NCBI RefSeq assembly: GCF_001661595.2 | Contig: NZ_LYPF02000001.1 | Location: 248,001-312,000, forward strand | Reading direction: 5' to 3' | Source of the DNA: Crocinitomix algicola | Lineage (GTDB): Bacteria; Bacteroidota; Bacteroidia; Flavobacteriales_D; Crocinitomicaceae | DNA length: 64,000 bases | Shown: piece by piece, positions 26,345-34,192 of the stretch | How positions within the stretch are numbered: position 1 is the stretch's first letter | Layout of the letters: the number at the start of each line of letters is the position of its first letter | Translations under genes and position numbers: made by a program | Notes under the pieces: generated by a model | Database searches by the model: none | What the model saw: only the letters and a program-made list of their open reading frames with translations | What the model was told of the DNA's origin: nothing

Positions 26345-26908
26345 ATGCAAAGAATAAGTGAATTAAAAGTCTCCAAAGAAATAACCCAAATTAAGCGGGA
26401 TGCTCAAGGAAATGAACATCGTATTAATAAATCTGTCAACGTTCCCTTTCAAGTTAATACAATACAAGGCAGTGCTCGCTTTGGTCATTATTTGATTGAT
26501 TTGTTTGTAATCATTTTAATTTCAGTGGGACTAGATTACGCAGGCATATCGGGCTTCACAAATATTCAAGTAAGTAACAATAGTTTTAGTTATTTTATCA
26601 ATATTCATGGATATTTGTTGGTGTTCATTTATTATACTGTACTAGAATCTACGATGGGAAAAACCCTTGGAAAATTTGCTACTAACGCCATAGTTATAGA
26701 TGATTTTGGCAATAAACCCGAAGTTGGCACGATTATGATTCGATCAATATCACGCTTAATACCTTTTGAAACTTTTTCATGTTTAGGTAAAAGAGGGTGG
26801 CATGATACAATTTCAAAAACCTATGTGGTAAACGAAGAAGAACTTGTTAGAATTAAAAGAGCTTTGGGCGAAAGTGATTTCTCAGATGATTATGAAATTT
26901 TAGATTAA
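26345..26908 (+). CDS. RDD family membrane protein
   Basis: 187 residues. The RDD signature is seen: an Arg in ARFGHYLIDLFVIIL (R-F-x-H-Y-x-I-D), then YTVLESTMGKTLGKFATNAIVIDD with the family's G-K-T-L-G-K block, and a final GKRGWHDTISKTYVV. Two to three membrane helices are predicted by eye (about residues 55-72, 88-104). RDD proteins are inner-membrane proteins of generally unknown transport or scaffolding role. The ~35-residue soluble N-terminus is charged. The hrpB TTG start follows 4 bases after the stop. Confidence 0.87.
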   Translation: MQRISELKVSKEITQIKRDAQGNEHRINKSVNVPFQVNTIQGSARFGHYLIDLFVIILISVGLDYAGISGFTNIQVSNNSFSYFINIHGYLLVFIYYTVLESTMGKTLGKFATNAIVIDDFGNKPEVGTIMIRSISRLIPFETFSCLGKRGWHDTISKTYVVNEEELVRIKRALGESDFSDDYEILD

Positions 26909-26912
26909 CACC

Positions 26913-29408
26913 TTGAAACAATACGATCCATATCAAGAAAATTTACCTATCGTTGAAGTATTCGACAGCATCAAAAATACTTTAATAGATGAAAACACCA
27001 CTATCCTTGCAGCTCCACCTGGTGCTGGCAAGAGCACTCTTTTACCGCTCGCCTTGATGAATGAAAATTGGTTGAAAAACCAAAAAATTCTCATGTTGGA
27101 ACCAAGACGTTTGGCTGCAAAAGGAATTGCGTCTAGGATGTCAACACTACTGGATCAACCTGTAGGAAGCACAATAGGATATAGAATACGGTTTGAATCC
27201 AAGACCAGTGAACGAACTAAAATTGAAATTTTGACTGAAGGAATACTGACCAGGATTCTCCAACAAGACTCAATTCTAGAGAATGTTGGTTTAGTCATCT
27301 TCGACGAATTTCATGAACGAAGTATACATGCAGATGTTGCGTTAACCTTGGTAAGGGAAATTCAAAAAGAATTAAGACCTGATTTGCGCATCTTAATAAT
27401 GTCTGCAACAATTGATACCGAATATTTGTCAACTAAACTGAAATGCCCTACGATTGAAAGCATGGGTAGACAATTCCCGATTTCCTACTATTATGAGGGA
27501 GATTCAGACCTCGAATTTTTACCAGAATCAATAGCTAACACCGTAAAAAAAGCAGTCAAAGAGCACCAAGGTGATATATTATGCTTTTTACCTGGAGAAA
27601 GAGAAATTAAAGAAGCTGAACGAATATTGTCCGGCTTGACATTTAATCAAAGTATTGACATACAAACCCTTTATGGAAGGTTACCTCAAGCAAAACAACA
27701 GGCGGCAATTTTACCCAGCAAATCCGGAAATCGAAAAATAGTCTTAGCCACTTCAATTGCAGAAACCAGCTTAACAATTCAGGGGATAAAAATTGTAATT
27801 GATAGTGGTTATATGCGGAATTCAAAATATGATCCTCGATCAGGTTTAAGCATGTTAACAACAGAAAGGATTACCTTGGATGCCGCAAATCAGCGAGCGG
27901 GAAGAGCTGGTCGATTAACAAACGGTATTTGCTATCGACTATGGTCCAAGCCCACTCATTCTAAATTAATTCCGCATCGAAAACCTGAAATACTTGAAGC
28001 CGACTTAACGAACTTAGCATTAAGTCTATACAACTGGGGGAGCACTGATTATCAAGCCCTCACATGGATTGATGAGCCACCAAAACACTCAATGGAACTT
28101 TCAATTAATTTATTGAGTGATTTGAATGCAATTGAAAGTAATATCATTACCAAGCACGGAAAAGCCATGGCTGAATTGCCTACGCATCCAAGAATTGCAC
28201 ACATGCTACTTATGGCTATCGAAGAGAATCTTACCCCTCTAGCAACAGATCTTGCGGCCTTAATTGAAGAACGAGACCCTTTAGGCTCGGAAAATGGTAT
28301 CGATATCACCCTTCGAATTGAAGCATTACGACGCTATCGGTCGAACAACAAAAAAGGAGGGCGATTTGGTAGAATTGAAAAAATCGCAAGTCAATATCGA
28401 AAACTCATGAATGTGGATCCAGACAACTCTGCATTCGACCCATATGAAGCCGGCCTATTATTAGTTCATGCTTATCCAGAACGAATAGCGTTTGCACGGC
28501 CAGGAAATAATGCGCAATTTCAACTTTCAAATGGAGCTTATGTTAAAACATCGCATAAAGATGATTTAGCCCATGAACCTTGGTTAGCTGTTGCTAACAT
28601 GCACGACAATCCTGGTGGAACGGGTCGAATATTTTTAGCTGCACCGTTAAACCCTAAAGACTTGGCACCATTTGTAAAAGAAGTTAAAACGTTTGATTGG
28701 AATATAAAAAAGGGTGGACTGAAAGCGTTAAATGAAATTCGTATTGGCAGCATCACTTTAAGGAGTACACCAATTAAAGAATTTACTGAGCAAGATGTTA
28801 TAAATGTGTTAGTACCAGTATTAAAAAAAGAAGGAAGTCATCTCTTGGATTTTAACGAAGACGTTATTAACTGGCAGCATAAAATAGAATCATTAAAAAT
28901 TTGGAGGCCAGAATTAGATTTGCCAAAAACTTCAACCGATTTCTTATTAGATAATATCGAAACTTGGCTTCTACCCTACTTGGTAAATATGCGGAAAAAT
29001 GCAGATCTTAAAGCTATAAACCTCCTTGAAGCTCTTCGATACAGCGTTCCTTTTGAAATACAAGAACTGATTGATAAACTTGTACCAGCAAGAATTACAG
29101 TACCAAGTGGTTCACAAATTAAAATAACCTACCAGCCAAAAGGCAAGCCCCCAATTTTAGCAGTTAGATTGCAAGAAATTTTTGGATTAACAGAAACGCC
29201 CAAAATTAACGAAGGTAGACAAGAAATTCTCATGCACATCCTATCTCCGGGATACAAGATAGTTCAAACAACGTCTGATTTAAAGAGCTTCTGGCAAAAT
29301 GCGTATCATGATGTTCGTAAAGAATTAAGAATAAAATACAAGAAACACTCTTGGCCAGAAAATCCGTTTGAACAATCTCCCGAAAAAGGGGTTAAAAGAA
29401 AAAAATAA
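26913..29408 (+). CDS. hrpB: ATP-dependent helicase HrpB
   Basis: 831 residues, near the usual ~820. The start is TTG at 26913: an in-frame stop lies at 26901-26903, no ATG precedes the P-loop, and the P-loop APPGAGKST is at residues ~36-44. Other DExH motifs: DEFHERS (~130), SATID (~163), then QRAGRAGR (~326), followed by the HrpB-specific C-terminal half with RPGNNAQFQLSNGAYV and WPENPFEQSP near the end. Bacterial DExH RNA-helicase family; the cellular role is not well defined. Its start is 4 bases after the RDD stop, which suggests an operon. Confidence 0.93.
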   Translation: MKQYDPYQENLPIVEVFDSIKNTLIDENTTILAAPPGAGKSTLLPLALMNENWLKNQKILMLEPRRLAAKGIASRMSTLLDQPVGSTIGYRIRFESKTSERTKIEILTEGILTRILQQDSILENVGLVIFDEFHERSIHADVALTLVREIQKELRPDLRILIMSATIDTEYLSTKLKCPTIESMGRQFPISYYYEGDSDLEFLPESIANTVKKAVKEHQGDILCFLPGEREIKEAERILSGLTFNQSIDIQTLYGRLPQAKQQAAILPSKSGNRKIVLATSIAETSLTIQGIKIVIDSGYMRNSKYDPRSGLSMLTTERITLDAANQRAGRAGRLTNGICYRLWSKPTHSKLIPHRKPEILEADLTNLALSLYNWGSTDYQALTWIDEPPKHSMELSINLLSDLNAIESNIITKHGKAMAELPTHPRIAHMLLMAIEENLTPLATDLAALIEERDPLGSENGIDITLRIEALRRYRSNNKKGGRFGRIEKIASQYRKLMNVDPDNSAFDPYEAGLLLVHAYPERIAFARPGNNAQFQLSNGAYVKTSHKDDLAHEPWLAVANMHDNPGGTGRIFLAAPLNPKDLAPFVKEVKTFDWNIKKGGLKALNEIRIGSITLRSTPIKEFTEQDVINVLVPVLKKEGSHLLDFNEDVINWQHKIESLKIWRPELDLPKTSTDFLLDNIETWLLPYLVNMRKNADLKAINLLEALRYSVPFEIQELIDKLVPARITVPSGSQIKITYQPKGKPPILAVRLQEIFGLTETPKINEGRQEILMHILSPGYKIVQTTSDLKSFWQNAYHDVRKELRIKYKKHSWPENPFEQSPEKGVKRKK

Positions 29409-29432
29409 CTAAATTGTCCTAAAATAAATCTT

Positions 29433-29870
29433 ATGACAATATCAAGAATCAATATTATAGTTCTTCATTCTGTTTTTCTATTTTTCATATACAGTTGTAA
29501 CAACTCTAAAAAAATTATCTCTGATAGCGAGACGCTTCAAAATTTCCAACTAAATGATACGGTCTCTTTTACTCTAGGAAAAACTTACCATTGTCAAGAT
29601 GATATTGATCTATTTGTGTCATACGATTCTCTAATCTCTGATTCGAGATGCCCTATTGGTGCTGAATGCTTTTGGGAGGGTGAAGCCGAAGCAAAATTTA
29701 AAATCAATTATAAAAAACAATTGGACTATCTTAATTTAAAAACCAATAAACAAAATAACACGGTTGACGTTTTCGGATATAAATTTCAGCTTTTAGAGAT
29801 CACTCCTTACCCTGGCTCAAAAAATGAAAATTCAGAATTAGAACAAGCCGTTCTAGTCATAAAAAAATAG
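29433..29870 (+). CDS. Small lipoprotein with DSRCPxGxxCxW motif
   Basis: 145 residues. Signal MTISRINIIVLHSVFLFFIYSC with lipobox IYSC. The mature part has LFVSYDSLISDSRCPIGAECFWEGEAE: the D-S-R-C-P-x-x-x-x-C-x-W pattern is shared by a widespread family of small secreted lipoproteins of unknown function. The two Cys may form a disulphide. It follows hrpB by 24 bases in the same direction and may be read through from it. Confidence 0.78.
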   Translation: MTISRINIIVLHSVFLFFIYSCNNSKKIISDSETLQNFQLNDTVSFTLGKTYHCQDDIDLFVSYDSLISDSRCPIGAECFWEGEAEAKFKINYKKQLDYLNLKTNKQNNTVDVFGYKFQLLEITPYPGSKNENSELEQAVLVIKK

Positions 29871-29875
29871 AATCT

Positions 29876-29889
29876 AAGTATTTATACTT
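29876..29889. repeat. Short inverted repeat AAGTAT-TT-ATACTT
   Basis: Perfect 6-bp arms around a 2-base loop, just after the lipoprotein stop. Too AT-rich to be a strong terminator. Confidence 0.4.
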
Positions 29890-29906
29890 AAACACTAGGT
29901 TTTTTC

Positions 29907-29920
29907 ACTCTATATAGAGT
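29907..29920. promoter_or_regulatory. 14-bp perfect palindrome, possible operator
   Basis: ACTCTATATAGAGT is a perfect 14-bp palindrome in the 192-base gap upstream of the T9SS gene at 30063, 50 bases before its candidate -7 box. A two-fold symmetric site of this size fits a dimeric regulator. No binding evidence. Confidence 0.35.
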
Positions 29921-29969
29921 AAAAATTACCATTCGTCGATATTGTTCAAAATCGTTGAATTTATTAATG

Positions 29970-29977
29970 TACATTTG
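29970..29977 (+). promoter_or_regulatory. Putative -7 box TACATTTG
   Basis: TANNTTTG match 86 bases before the ATG at 30063, implying a leader of about 80 bases. TTGs at 29943 and 29955 do not have ideal -33 spacing. Confidence 0.45.
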
Positions 29978-30062
29978 CTTTATTAAATTTTTTGATAAGT
30001 TCTTAAGTTGTAACCTCATAAGTACATATACGTACTACAGCTGAACTTAATAGGTTTAAACC

Positions 30063-31043
30063 ATGAAAAGCAAGATATATAGTTTATTTTTATTTGTTCT
30101 ACTGTTTTCTACACAAGAAACAAATTCGGCATACGGTCAGTGTACTATTACTGTAGAATCGACTGATGATTATGAAGTAAACATTGAGATTACGATGACT
30201 GGAATTGATGCTCCAGCATCATGTACCTGGGGCTATAATTACAATGTAGAGTTGGATTATTCTGTAACAATAACCGGTCCCGATGCTCCCGGCAGTCTAT
30301 GGACTTTGCAAGGGAACATTGGTTGCAATAGCGATAATAACTTTTTTTCACTGCCGAATAGTGGTGGAACAGGCTCGCTTACTACAGGTAGCAACCCTTG
30401 GCGCGGTTCTTCAGATTGTGCAATTGCAACTCCTGAGCAGTTAGGCTGTGATGTAGCACGAATACAAATATATGGTCCTGGCATACCAAATCAAGTTATC
30501 GAATGTACCTTTGGTAGCCCCTTACCAATCGAGCTAATCTCATTTAAGGCAACTCCTGAGAATAATTGGATTAATTTAGAGTGGATCACTGGCTCAGAAT
30601 TGAATAATGACTTTTTTACAATCGAACATTCAACAGATGGAATAAATTGGGAGAAAATTGAAGAAATAAAAGGAGCAGGGAATAGTAACAAACGCATCTC
30701 CTACTCTACTTACGACTACAATTCGGTATATGGAACAAATTATTACCGGTTAAAACAAACGGATTATGATGGAAAATTTGAGTATTCGGATATTCAAGCT
30801 GTAAACTTAAATTCATCCAACGGTTCATTCATGGTATATCCTAACCCGGCGAATTCAATAATTACGCTTTCTAGTGAAGACAATATAAATCATATTGAAG
30901 TATACAGTGCATTGGGAGAATTGGTCATGATTCAAGATTTTAACGGATATTCATCACAAAATCGAATTGATATTTCTTCTTTAGAAAATGGACTTTACAT
31001 TATAAAAACCAATATTGGCTCTCAAAAATTCACAAAGAACTAG
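30063..31043 (+). CDS. T9SS type A cargo protein
   Basis: 326 residues. The signal peptide runs to YGQ (MKSKIYSLFLFVLLF...AYGQ). Residues ~28-155 are a Cys-rich beta domain (CTITVESTDDYEV, CTWGYNYNVELDYSV, DVARIQIYGPGIP). Then comes the common LPIELISFKATPENNWINLEWITGSE segment, a linker domain often found before T9SS tails with the NYYRLKQTDYDGK signature, and a sorting domain from FMVYPNPANS to the end. Function unknown. Its last 14 bases overlap the convergent DUF3820 gene. Confidence 0.87.
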   Translation: MKSKIYSLFLFVLLFSTQETNSAYGQCTITVESTDDYEVNIEITMTGIDAPASCTWGYNYNVELDYSVTITGPDAPGSLWTLQGNIGCNSDNNFFSLPNSGGTGSLTTGSNPWRGSSDCAIATPEQLGCDVARIQIYGPGIPNQVIECTFGSPLPIELISFKATPENNWINLEWITGSELNNDFFTIEHSTDGINWEKIEEIKGAGNSNKRISYSTYDYNSVYGTNYYRLKQTDYDGKFEYSDIQAVNLNSSNGSFMVYPNPANSIITLSSEDNINHIEVYSALGELVMIQDFNGYSSQNRIDISSLENGLYIIKTNIGSQKFTKN

Positions 31044-31269
31044 AGAACTTTCCTCTTATCGGCTTTAATAAATACTCAAGTCCATTTAATTTTATCTCGT
31101 AAATTGATGACAATAAACTCCCAATTTTACCAGGAGGAAAGCCTTTTGCGTGATACCATGATAAATAAGGTTCGGGCAAATCGCAAAGTAATCGACCTTT
31201 GTATTTACCATAAGGCATCCTAGTTGTTACCAATTCAATTAAATGCTTGCGCTGCTCTTCTTGATTCAT
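31030..31269 (-). CDS. DUF3820 family protein
   Basis: 79 residues, full length for the family. Signature RMPYGKYKGRLLCDLPEPYLSWY, with the G-K-Y-K-G loop and following Pro-Glu-x-Tyr. DUF3820 resembles exonuclease-associated domains and occurs as small stand-alone proteins; function not established. It converges with the T9SS gene and overlaps its 3' end by 14 bases. Confidence 0.88.
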   Translation of the reverse strand: MNQEEQRKHLIELVTTRMPYGKYKGRLLCDLPEPYLSWYHAKGFPPGKIGSLLSSIYEIKLNGLEYLLKPIRGKFSSSL

Positions 31270-31342
31270 TGCTCAAAAATAAGCATATTATACTCATTTA
31301 ATAGGAATATTGTAACTTTACTAGACCGACAAAATTGGCATT

Positions 31343-31876
31343 ATGGACGAAATCATCAAATTTAAATCAAGTTTAAAACTCGATGCTAATTCATCACTAA
31401 AATGGAATTATAGAATACCCGTTCCCAACAAAATTTCCGAACAGTTTAAGCAATCTGATAAAAGAATAATTTATTCAATAAACAATGATACAAAAAGTAT
31501 TCATGCTGCATTGATGCCCGACGGTTCGGGAGGTCATTACCTCATGATCAATAAAGATTTGCGAAAAAAAATGAGTCTGAAAGAAAACGATTCTATCGAA
31601 ATAACAATTTCCAAGGACAATAGTGCTTACGGTACTTTTGTACCCCATGAATTTAATGAAGTAAACGAACAATATCCTAAAGGATCTAAGTATTTTCACT
31701 CGTTAACGATTGGTAAGCAACGAACATTATTACACCTAATTGCAAAACCTAAATCAGAAGAAAAAAGAATTGAAAAAGCCATTATTATATTCGAGTATTT
31801 GGAAACGGCACATGGTAGTCTTGATTTTAAAGAGCTAAATGAGGCATTCAAACAAAGTCGGTTTAAAAAAGATTGA
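31343..31876 (+). CDS. YdeI/OmpD-associated, DUF1905-containing protein
   Basis: 177 residues. N-terminal DUF1905 barrel: FKSSLKLDANSSLKWNYRIPVP, IHAALMPDGSGGHYLMINK, and LKENDSIEITISKD. The C-terminal ~60 residues are a YdeI-type (bacteriocin-protection) helical tail with KRIEKAIIIFEYLETAHGS. Members are small cytosolic proteins of unclear role. The gene is separated from the DUF3820 gene by a short divergent spacer. Confidence 0.8.
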   Translation: MDEIIKFKSSLKLDANSSLKWNYRIPVPNKISEQFKQSDKRIIYSINNDTKSIHAALMPDGSGGHYLMINKDLRKKMSLKENDSIEITISKDNSAYGTFVPHEFNEVNEQYPKGSKYFHSLTIGKQRTLLHLIAKPKSEEKRIEKAIIIFEYLETAHGSLDFKELNEAFKQSRFKKD

Positions 31877-31941
31877 TCCCTCTACCTCAAACCGTTTAAA
31901 AATTCTAATGAGAAGGTGAATGTAAGTCTCAATCGTATGTT

Positions 31942-31949
31942 TATATTTG
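31942..31949 (+). promoter_or_regulatory. Putative -7 box TATATTTG
   Basis: TANNTTTG match 38 bases before the ATG of the IF-2-N-like gene; expected leader about 30 bases. Confidence 0.5.
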
Positions 31950-31986
31950 TAGTGATAAAGGAATTAAAAATAAACAAACCCCAACC

Positions 31987-32928
31987 ATGAGACTTGCTCA
32001 AATTGCACGTAAAGTGGGCATGACCCCTTCAGATATTCAGAAATTTTTAGAGAAAGAATTCGAAGTAAAAATTGGTAAAGAGCCTAATTATAAACTTAAT
32101 GAAGAGCAGTTGTCTGCGGTTTTGGAAACCTATCCTGAAATAGAAGAAAAAGAAGTAATTACGAGAAAGGAGCCAAATAACACGCTTTCTGAAGTGATCC
32201 AGAACGAACAAGAGTTAGCTAAAGAGGAGCTTGACAACACTCAATCAGAAGAAGTTCCGAAGGAAGAACAAATTGAAGATGATACCCAAACTAAAGAAAT
32301 CATACAAACCAACGAAATACCTGAGATAAACGATCAAAACGCTGATAAGAGCAATGAAATCAAGGAGGAAATTAAAGAAGAAGAAGAGTTTATTGAGGTA
32401 GAAGTCGATCCCGATGCGGAATTAATTCAGGCCCCCAAGATTAAGCTAGATGGCTTAAAAATATTAGGGAAAATAGAGTTACCAGAAGATAAAAAAATTG
32501 AAGAAACTCCTGAAAAAACTGATGAGGAAATTGCGGCTGAAGAAGCGGCTGAAATTGCTCATTTGGATGCTGCAATGCAATCGCAGGCTCAAGATATCAA
32601 AAATAACAAGGATAATCAATCGACTGTGTCCTCTGAATCGGAATATAAAGATGCCAAGGGTATTTACCATTTTAGTCACACACAAAAAGAAAACAGAGCT
32701 AAGGCTTTAATTGAAATAGAAATAAAAAGAAAGGCAAAAGCGGAGAAAGAGAAGAAAAAACGTCATTATGAGAAATTAATGGCTGATAAAGCTACAACTA
32801 AAAAGACGACTCAAAACCAAGAGAAGAATGCTCCTTCAAAAAAGATCTCCCAACCAAAAAAGAAGAAAAAGGTTGAAAAAAAACCTAAAAGTTTATGGGG
32901 AAAATTCTTAAAATGGCTGAACGACTAG
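31987..32928 (+). CDS. IF-2 N-terminal-like disordered protein without GTPase
   Basis: 313 residues. MRLAQIARKVGMTPSDIQKF with the following KLNEEQL segment resembles the IF2_N helical module at the front of Bacteroidota translation initiation factor IF-2. Then comes a long Glu-rich region, and at ~155-165 a GLKILGKIELPED segment that again recalls the Bacteroidota InfB linker. The C-terminal ~85 residues are Lys-rich and end SLWGKFLKWLND, a likely amphipathic helix. There is no G domain. What is seen is the sequence pattern; relation to InfB is inferred. It may bind RNA, ribosome or membrane. The neighbouring genes do not suggest a pathway. Confidence 0.65.
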   Translation: MRLAQIARKVGMTPSDIQKFLEKEFEVKIGKEPNYKLNEEQLSAVLETYPEIEEKEVITRKEPNNTLSEVIQNEQELAKEELDNTQSEEVPKEEQIEDDTQTKEIIQTNEIPEINDQNADKSNEIKEEIKEEEEFIEVEVDPDAELIQAPKIKLDGLKILGKIELPEDKKIEETPEKTDEEIAAEEAAEIAHLDAAMQSQAQDIKNNKDNQSTVSSESEYKDAKGIYHFSHTQKENRAKALIEIEIKRKAKAEKEKKKRHYEKLMADKATTKKTTQNQEKNAPSKKISQPKKKKKVEKKPKSLWGKFLKWLND

Positions 32929-32997
32929 CTTTATAGAAGCAAGAACAATGTTTAAAGTAAAAAAAATGCTTTACGTTGATATTTTTGGTATTTCATC

Positions 32998-33023
32998 TTA
33001 CTTAGAGCTAGACTTCTAAGTAA
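32998..33023. promoter_or_regulatory. Perfect 9-bp inverted repeat, candidate operator of the RND operon
   Basis: TTACTTAGA (32998-33006) and TCTAAGTAA (33015-33023) with an 8-base centre. It lies between the expected -33 position and the -7 box of the efflux operon, where a bound dimeric repressor (TetR or MarR type, for example) would block transcription. No regulator gene is adjacent. There is no T run, so it is not a terminator. Confidence 0.5.
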
Positions 33024-33029
33024 ATCCCT

Positions 33030-33037
33030 TACATTTG
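33030..33037 (+). promoter_or_regulatory. Putative -7 box TACATTTG of the RND efflux operon
   Basis: TANNTTTG match 22 bases before the adaptor ATG; expected leader ~16 bases. It sits 6 bases after the inverted repeat at 32998-33023. Confidence 0.55.
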
Positions 33038-33058
33038 CTCAGTTTATAATTCGAGAAA

Positions 33059-34186
33059 ATGAAACTGAGACACATCATCATACTTGTAATTTTTATCCTA
33101 GTCAACATTTTAATTATCAACTCATTAAACTTTGATGCTGGTAAAAAGAATGTAGAGAAGAACTCAAAAAAAGACTTCTACCCTAGCTTAAGTGCCACCG
33201 TTGCTAAAAATGAATTAGATACGTTAAAAGTCGTTGGGTATGGAACAGCCTCATCTTTTAACGCTCTCGACATAGCTAGCGAAGTACAGGGTCAACTAAA
33301 AAAAGGGAAGTACGACCTTAAACCTGGAGTGAACATTCGTAAAGGAGATTTGCTTTTTAAAATTGATGATACAGAGGCACAATATAACTTAAGGTCTCGC
33401 AAAAGTAATTTCATTAATATTCTTGCAGCATTATTGCCTGATATTAAGATTGATTTCCCTGATGAATTTAATAAATGGCAAGATTACATTAACAACATAA
33501 AACTGAATAAAGACTTACCGCAATTACCCAACTGGAATACGAATAAGGAAAAAATATTTTTATCAACAAGAAGTGTATTAACGGAATATTTTACAATTAA
33601 AAGTTTGGAGACTCAGACAAAAAAATATGCTGTTTATGCTCCTTATAATGGAGTTATCACAGCTGTATATTCAACAGACTTTGCAGTTGTATCGCCCGGA
33701 ACACCAGTAATTAGAGTTGTAGAAACCAATAATTTTGAAATTCCCGTTGCCATTTCTGTGGATCAAAGTGATGCAATTAGGATAGGAACCAATGTTAAAA
33801 TTTACGCTACAGATAATGAATTGAAAGGGGTTGGCCATGTCGTAAGAATATCTGATGTTATCAATAAAAACACCCAGTCAATAGAAGTCTATGTTCGCCC
33901 AAAACCCATAGAAGGTAAAATGTTTACTGAGGGTGAATATTTGAAAGTTGAGATTAACGAAGAAGAGATTCATAACGGTTTGAGAATTCCGAAAAAAGCA
34001 ATTCATGAAAATTCAGTCTACCTTTTTCAAAAAAATGATTCAACCTTAACGAGGCAGCCTATAAAATCATTTGGCTCCAATGAGCTCGGTACCTTTGTGG
34101 TAGGCATTCCTGATCATTCGATTGTAATTACTCAAGAAGTATTGAGTTATAGTGATTCAACAAAATATCAAATCGTTCTTAACTAA
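33059..34186 (+). CDS. RND efflux periplasmic adaptor (membrane fusion protein)
   Basis: 375 residues. A single N-terminal helix (IIILVIFILVNILIINSL) anchors it in the inner membrane. The biotinyl-lipoyl-like halves are visible: VNIRKGDLLFKIDDTEAQYNL early and YAPYNGVITAVYSTDFAVV later, then a beta-barrel and a membrane-proximal domain (FTEGEYLKVEI, GLRIPKKAIHENSVYL). The intervening helical hairpin is short (residues ~115-180). It links the permease to the TolC-like channel. It is the first gene of the operon; 6 bases separate its stop from the permease ATG. Confidence 0.9.
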   Translation: MKLRHIIILVIFILVNILIINSLNFDAGKKNVEKNSKKDFYPSLSATVAKNELDTLKVVGYGTASSFNALDIASEVQGQLKKGKYDLKPGVNIRKGDLLFKIDDTEAQYNLRSRKSNFINILAALLPDIKIDFPDEFNKWQDYINNIKLNKDLPQLPNWNTNKEKIFLSTRSVLTEYFTIKSLETQTKKYAVYAPYNGVITAVYSTDFAVVSPGTPVIRVVETNNFEIPVAISVDQSDAIRIGTNVKIYATDNELKGVGHVVRISDVINKNTQSIEVYVRPKPIEGKMFTEGEYLKVEINEEEIHNGLRIPKKAIHENSVYLFQKNDSTLTRQPIKSFGSNELGTFVVGIPDHSIVITQEVLSYSDSTKYQIVLN

Positions 34187-34192
34187 ATACAG

